17,594 nt of DNA from Magnetococcales bacterium (GTDB lineage: Bacteria; Pseudomonadota; Magnetococcia; Magnetococcales; JADFWU01). Position numbers and translations under genes: made by a program. The stretch lies in the NCBI GenBank assembly GCA_015234045.1, contig JADFWU010000057.1, positions 1-17,594 of the forward strand, in the 5' to 3' direction. A model generated the notes under the pieces. That model was not told the DNA's origin. It was given only the letters and a program-made list of their open reading frames with translations, and searched no databases. Position 1 is the first letter of the stretch, and each line of letters begins with the position of its first letter. Of this stretch, positions 13,029-17,594 are shown piece by piece.

Positions 13029-15964
13029 GACGCATTATTTAACAGATCAGCACTGGTATTATATATTTCCTGCAATTTTTCACTCTGATGACTTGCCTCG
13101 GCAAAGTGCCCTTTGCGCGTCATGAGCAACAACCGCATCACCGTTGCCCGAATTCGGTCCGCACCCACATCCGCCGCCAGCTGTTTAAGCCGTTGTCCAG
13201 CGGCTTCTACGCTGGGCTCATCTTCTGATTGCAGGGCATTTGAGATATTTTCAAGTAGTGCGGGTACCGAATCAAGAAACACAGCGCGTTGATTATTTAG
13301 TGTATCAGCGCTTTCTGTTATATCCGGCTTCCAAAGCGGCTGTTGACGCTTGTTGAGTTTTCGGCCAGGCCGTGCAGTTTTGGCTGCCATAACCTTTTCT
13401 ATGGTCGCCAGAAGGATATTTGCTCTAAAAGGTTTGGAAAGGTACGCATTCATACCCGCTGAGAGCGCTATTTTTCGATCCAGATCCATAGCTCTAGCGG
13501 TTAATGCAATGATCGGAATCGATGCATTAACGCCCTGCTCACTGCCAGCACGAATCCGTTCTGTAGTGGCCAATCCATCCAATTCCGGCATTTCGAGATC
13601 CATCAACACCAGATCAAACGCTCCTCCTGAAAGCAGTGCCAGGGCCTCCAATCCATGATTGGCCACAGCGGTCTGGTGACCCGCTTTTGTTAATATATTG
13701 ACTGCCAATTGTTGGTTGTTGGGCTGATCTTCAACCACAAGAATGTGCAAACAACGCGCGGCTTTTTGATGTTCTATCTGCTGTTGAGCCTGTGCCATCT
13801 GCTGCTGTTTCTCAGGACTAAACAGCTCTTCGAGGGTTTGGATCAATACCGTACGCCGAACCGGCTTGATCAAACCACGAGCAACATTCATGGTAGAACA
13901 CGCTGGAATGCCATGTCTGCGCTGTCCGGTATAGAGCATCACAATGATTTTTCCAGTTTGATCCATTAGATCTCGCATTTCAGCTTGCACATTTTCCGCT
14001 TGCACACCGAATGCGTGACAATCCAACAGCGTAAGATCAAAAGGCATCTCCATCTGTTTAGCCTCTTGAAGTGCGGCCAATGCCTGATCTGCTGTACCGG
14101 CGGCAATGACCGTGTAGCCCCAAACGGAGAGGGTCTCCACCAGAAACCAGCGAGCGGTTCGATTGCGCTCAATCACCAGAACACGCAACGCCACCGGCTC
14201 AACACCTTGAGGCACAACACCACTGGCACGTGGATGGTGCGCTGTTTGAAAAACCGGATTGAGATAAAACACACTGCCGCGATTAGGTTTACTCTCCACC
14301 CGAAGTTCACCATCCATCATGGCGGTTAACTCCTTGGCAATTGCCAAGCCCAGACCGGTACCACCAAATTTCCGGGTTGTAGACCCTTCTGCCTGACTGA
14401 AACTATCAAAAATCAGGTCCAATTTTTCCTGTTTAATACCGATACCAGTATCGGAAATGGAGAAGTTGAGCCGATGGCCTTTCGCTGTATTTGTTCGATC
14501 TTCTTTTACGCGAACAATCACTTCACCTTCGTGAGTGAACTTAATGGCATTACCTACCAGATTAATAATAATCTGCCGCAGCCGAATCGGATCACCGTTG
14601 ACCACATGTGGCACCATGGGATCAACGTGACACAACAGATCCAGCCCTTTGTTATGGGCCTGAACCGCCAACGTTTCACATCCCTGCTCAATCACGGTTA
14701 CTGGATCAAAATCCACCTGTTCAAGCACCAGCTTACCGGATTCGATTTTTGAAAAGTCCAGAATGGAATTAATAATAGACAGCAGTGCATTAGAAGATTG
14801 TAAAACGATTTCAAGGTATTGACGCTGTTCTCGGGTAAGTTCTGTGGAGAGTGCCAAATCGGTCATACCGATCACTGCGTTCATGGGACTGCGGATCTCA
14901 TGGCTCATACTGGCAAGGAATGTACTTTTGGCCAGCGTTGCTTCTTCTGCGCGCCGTTTGGCATCCCTTAGACGCTCTTCCACCTGTTTTCGCTCGGTAA
15001 TATCCCGAGCAAACGCCATAATCAATCGCTCTCCATCAGGCGGATCGAGAACACCAAGACGCACTTCTACCGGAAAGGTCGTACCATCAGCGCGTCGATG
15101 TGAGCCTTCTATTGTAACGCCTTCTCCAGGCTCCATATCCTGCCAAGCTTGCTGGGTCTTTGCCATCTGTTCGGGATCATCCAACAGTATGTCAACATCG
15201 CGTATGGTGCGCTGTGCCAACTGCTCTTTGCTGTAGCCCAAACTACTGCATGCCTGCCGGTTGGCCTTGATAATACGGCCTTGCAGATCATGAATAACAA
15301 CCCCATCAGCGGCTTTTTCCAGCAGCAAACGAAACAGCTCTTCACTGCGCTGTTGTGCTTCTTCAGCCTCTTTACGTTCTGTGGCATCGCGGGTGATGAC
15401 AACCACACCCCGCTCTCGACCGGTGGCATTTACATACGGATGATAGGAGACATCAATCCAGCGCCGACCAATCTCGGGAAAATCTGCCCATGCTTGATAA
15501 TTGACGGCTTCTCCAGACAAACAGCGGTCCAGATCCGGCTTGATTGATTGGAACACCTCATCACCCAACAGATCAGCAAGACGCTGGCCCTCCATCTCCT
15601 GGCGGCTTTTTCCATGCGCCTTAAGATGGGCATCATTCACTGCCAAATAGACATAATCATCACTGATAATGGACATATGGTCCTGTGATGCGGACACAAT
15701 ACGCCAATATTTGCCTAATTCAGAACGCTGTCTTTCCAACTCCTGTTCTTTTTTAGACATGGCACTATTCAACAGATAGCGCATTATCAGTGTAATCAGT
15801 ATGGATAGAATCGCCCCATCCACCATGGCCTCAACCAATGTTTCCATGGCCGGGAACAGGTGCAGTATGAACATGACCAGCACTTCGGAGCTGAACACGA
15901 CCAGACCGATCACAATAAAGCTTCTGTTTTTTAATGCTTTGATCAGCGAATCATGCCAATCCAT
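13025..15964 (-). CDS. Hybrid sensor histidine kinase (2 TM, 2 PAS, HisKA, HATPase, 2 receiver domains, degenerate Hpt)
   Basis: The protein has 979 residues. Two membrane helices (about 16-37 and 45-66) have almost no periplasmic loop, so sensing is probably cytoplasmic or intramembrane. PAS/PAC domains lie at about 85-198 and 205-330. HisKA has SHEIRSP with the phospho-acceptor His355. The ATPase domain shows GNAIKF (471-476), DTGIGI (505-510) and GGTGLGL (534-540). The first receiver (about 592-715) is atypical: its acidic pocket near 599 is reduced and the LLDC aspartate is Asp648. The second (about 739-860) is canonical: VVEDQ, Asp789 in LMDLEMPELDG, and SKPF. The C-terminal ~95 residues look like an Hpt domain, but its phospho-histidine position is Gln924 (GQRLK in place of AHxLK). 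No response-regulator gene adjoins it, so the output partner is elsewhere. Confidence 0.93.
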   Translation of the reverse strand: MDWHDSLIKALKNRSFIVIGLVVFSSEVLVMFILHLFPAMETLVEAMVDGAILSILITLIMRYLLNSAMSKKEQELERQRSELGKYWRIVSASQDHMSIISDDYVYLAVNDAHLKAHGKSRQEMEGQRLADLLGDEVFQSIKPDLDRCLSGEAVNYQAWADFPEIGRRWIDVSYHPYVNATGRERGVVVITRDATERKEAEEAQQRSEELFRLLLEKAADGVVIHDLQGRIIKANRQACSSLGYSKEQLAQRTIRDVDILLDDPEQMAKTQQAWQDMEPGEGVTIEGSHRRADGTTFPVEVRLGVLDPPDGERLIMAFARDITERKQVEERLRDAKRRAEEATLAKSTFLASMSHEIRSPMNAVIGMTDLALSTELTREQRQYLEIVLQSSNALLSIINSILDFSKIESGKLVLEQVDFDPVTVIEQGCETLAVQAHNKGLDLLCHVDPMVPHVVNGDPIRLRQIIINLVGNAIKFTHEGEVIVRVKEDRTNTAKGHRLNFSISDTGIGIKQEKLDLIFDSFSQAEGSTTRKFGGTGLGLAIAKELTAMMDGELRVESKPNRGSVFYLNPVFQTAHHPRASGVVPQGVEPVALRVLVIERNRTARWFLVETLSVWGYTVIAAGTADQALAALQEAKQMEMPFDLTLLDCHAFGVQAENVQAEMRDLMDQTGKIIVMLYTGQRRHGIPACSTMNVARGLIKPVRRTVLIQTLEELFSPEKQQQMAQAQQQIEHQKAARCLHILVVEDQPNNQQLAVNILTKAGHQTAVANHGLEALALLSGGAFDLVLMDLEMPELDGLATTERIRAGSEQGVNASIPIIALTARAMDLDRKIALSAGMNAYLSKPFRANILLATIEKVMAAKTARPGRKLNKRQQPLWKPDITESADTLNNQRAVFLDSVPALLENISNALQSEDEPSVEAAGQRLKQLAADVGADRIRATVMRLLLMTRKGHFAEASHQSEKLQEIYNTSADLLNNAS

Positions 15965-16211
15965 AGGGGCTCCAATAGAGAGTGCTGACTGTTTGGCGTT
16001 TTTGTCCTATCAATCACAATACTATCCAGCACTTTACATACTAATCCTTCTGTCTTGCCATCGAAAGCGAAAGTTTATGATTAACAGCGGTTCATTATTG
16101 TGACAATCATTGATATTGTGAGTGTTCACTTTCAAAAAAACAGTGCCAGTCTTAAGAGTGATCTGCACCTAAATTTCTGGCTCCGTTTATCAATAGCTAA
16201 CCTTGGTTGAT

Positions 16212-17246
16212 ATGAAAACGGAAACGTGGAAACGCATTGTACATATGGGCATTCTGTTCGGTGTATTGGTCCTGCTTCATGTATTGGCCATGCACTTTTT
16301 GGAACAGATGCGTTGGGGAGATGCGTTGTGGGTCACTTTAACCACGGTCACAACAGTTGGCTATGGTGACCTTTCAGCCACCACCGCGCTGGGACGTACA
16401 GCCACAGTTATACTGCTCTATGTTGGCGGTATTTTTATCCTGGCCCGTGTGGTCAGTGACTATTTTGATTTTCGTCTAGAGCGCCGCGACTTGATGATCA
16501 AGGGCTTCTGGAGATGGAAGATGAATGACCACCTGTTATTGCTGAACTGCCCAAAAAACAATACCGAGCAGTATCTACACCGGCTGTTGGATGAATTTCA
16601 GTCCAACACGGCACTCACCGGTATTCCGCTTCAACTGCTGACATACCGGTTTCCCGAGGGTCTGCCTGAACCGCTTCGACAACGTGGTTTACTTCTGTAC
16701 AGCGGCAAACCCGGCAATCCCGCTGATCTACAAGCGGTTGATGTCAACAAAGCCCGTCATATCATTGTATTAGCCCGTGATGAGAACGATACAGAGTCTG
16801 ATGTTCACACGTTCAACATCCTGCATCGTCTGCAAGAGGCCAAAGTAGAGGCCCGAATTATTGTTGAGTGTGTGGAGGATAACAACCGTCAGCGCTTTAA
16901 AAAAATCGGTGCCCATTCGGTTATTCGTCCCATGCGTGCCTATCCTGGCATGATTTTACAATCACTGGTTTCGCCGGGTTCGGAAAACATCTTCGAAAAC
17001 TTCATGTCCCAAAAAGGCGACCATTACGCCCGCTATGATTTTCCACTGTCTGGCCTTACTTGGATGGATGTCGTGCAGACCCTGGTGGCCAAAGGCGTAG
17101 GCACGCCCATGGCGTATGTTGATCATGATGGTGAGGTGATCTGCAACCCGCTCGGAACAGACACCGTAGACGCTCAAGCACTGTTTATCATGACCCGCGA
17201 CCAAGGGAGCTGGGGTCAGGCTGAAATTGCAGGGTTGTTCAGTTAA
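16212..17246 (+). CDS. Two-TM potassium channel-like protein with RCK/TrkA-N-like cytoplasmic domain
   Basis: A 344-residue protein. Helix 1 is at about 11-30, then a pore loop with TTVTTVGYGDLS carrying the K+ selectivity filter TVGYGD (48-53), then helix 2 at about 65-82. The cytoplasmic part (about 104-340) alternates strands and helices like RCK domains: ARHIIVLARDENDTESDVHTFNI is the core and ARIIVECVEDNNR follows. The first strand, HLLLLNCPKNN (107-117), lacks the glycine-rich nucleotide motif, so a dinucleotide ligand is unlikely. TMHMM-type topology would be two helices per subunit and a tetrameric pore. I prefer ATG 16212 over TTG 16203; neither has a good ribosome site. It is divergent from the histidine kinase, with 247 bases between them. 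Confidence 0.88.
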   Translation: MKTETWKRIVHMGILFGVLVLLHVLAMHFLEQMRWGDALWVTLTTVTTVGYGDLSATTALGRTATVILLYVGGIFILARVVSDYFDFRLERRDLMIKGFWRWKMNDHLLLLNCPKNNTEQYLHRLLDEFQSNTALTGIPLQLLTYRFPEGLPEPLRQRGLLLYSGKPGNPADLQAVDVNKARHIIVLARDENDTESDVHTFNILHRLQEAKVEARIIVECVEDNNRQRFKKIGAHSVIRPMRAYPGMILQSLVSPGSENIFENFMSQKGDHYARYDFPLSGLTWMDVVQTLVAKGVGTPMAYVDHDGEVICNPLGTDTVDAQALFIMTRDQGSWGQAEIAGLFS

Positions 17247-17563
17247 TACTTAACAAGTAATATCAAACAGATTCGCGCTTCTGAAATGATCATCATATCC
17301 AGTTTAATTGTTTACTGAGGAACTTTTTTCCGTCATCATTGCCGAAATTTCTTTTCATTAAGTAATGCCGGTGGAATTTATTCATGCCGAATTCCCATAC
17401 TAAAGCACTCCACATCAATTATCTGTTTAACAGACCCCTTGGCAATCACCAATGGAATCGTTTATTCAATCTTTTTGAACAAACAGACTTGATGAATTAC
17501 GACAGGCTAACCCGCTATTATATAGTCATTCCATTCTAAAATCTAACAGTGTATAATGTACTC
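17247..17563. other. Gene-free stretch between the channel gene and the IS630-type transposase
   Basis: No credible coding frame or RNA gene is present. A TACTT-AAC-AAGTA hairpin just after the channel stop has no T-run and is not a convincing terminator. The last ~45 bases (from about 17519, starting TATAGTCATTCC) probably belong to the left end of the insertion sequence whose transposase starts at 17564. IS630 elements insert at TA. Confidence 0.4.
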
Positions 17564-17594
17564 ATGAGCTATGATATTGATTTGAGAAAACGCG
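17564..17594 (+). CDS. IS630-family transposase, N-terminal fragment cut by the window end
   Basis: ATG at 17564 encodes MSYDIDLRKR before the window stops. This is the characteristic start of IS630-family (Tc1/mariner-like) transposases, whose N-terminus is a helix-turn-helix of the form MSYxxDLRxRV. A TATAAT occurs at 17552-17557, too close to the start to be an ordinary promoter unless the message is leaderless. The rest of the element is outside the window, so intactness cannot be judged. Confidence 0.7.
   Translation, partial: MSYDIDLRKR

Noticed and set aside
1-17594. CRISPR arrays, tRNA or rRNA genes
   Set aside because: No regularly spaced direct repeats, TpsiC-arm motifs or rRNA-like sequence were found on either strand by eye.

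Overview
The window looks like a chromosomal segment of a Gram-negative bacterium, most likely a proteobacterium. The reasons are the coaBC-dut gene pair, short-form QueF, a membrane-bound hybrid histidine kinase, and NodB deacetylase and GT2 genes. I cannot fix the genus from sequence alone. Base composition is middling, with AT-rich islands at about 5.2-6.9 kb and 8.8-10.8 kb.

Layout. (1) 1-178: edges of two dispersed repeat families. (2) 179-3341, minus strand, transcribed right to left: an Rrf2 regulator without cysteines, a MoeB/ThiF-like E1 enzyme lacking the usual N-terminus, an O-acetylserine sulfhydrylase, and a second, divergent E1 fused to a TusA-like domain. This reads as a compact sulfur or cysteine operon. 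The two E1 proteins have complementary defects and could form one split, heterodimeric E1. (3) 3429-5143, minus strand: dut and coaBC, overlapping by ATGA. (4) 5144-7403: a decayed accessory island. It holds the end of an IS3-family element that has cut off an HNH-like gene, a ParE/RelE-type toxin-antitoxin pair, and two related ~85-base sequences in inverted orientation at the island's flanks. Other repeats are also present. (5) 7452-7808: queF, bracketed by two copies of a large palindromic repeat. (6) 7969-11743, minus strand: a GT2 glycosyltransferase and a NodB-type deacetylase, with a two-gene AAA ATPase + DUF4435/TOPRIM-like pair between them. That pair has the architecture of a PARIS (AriA-AriB) anti-phage system and is visibly more AT-rich than its neighbours. 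(7) 11835-13028: a second deacetylase-like protein, divergent from the GT2. (8) 13025-15964, minus strand: a 979-residue hybrid histidine kinase. (9) 16212-17246: a two-TM potassium-channel protein with an RCK-like cytoplasmic part. (10) 17564 to the end: the first ten codons of an IS630-family transposase.

The two systems most worth following are the split-E1/TusA/cysteine synthase operon and the PARIS-like pair lodged inside a polysaccharide gene set. Both functional readings are inferences from motifs and neighbourhood.
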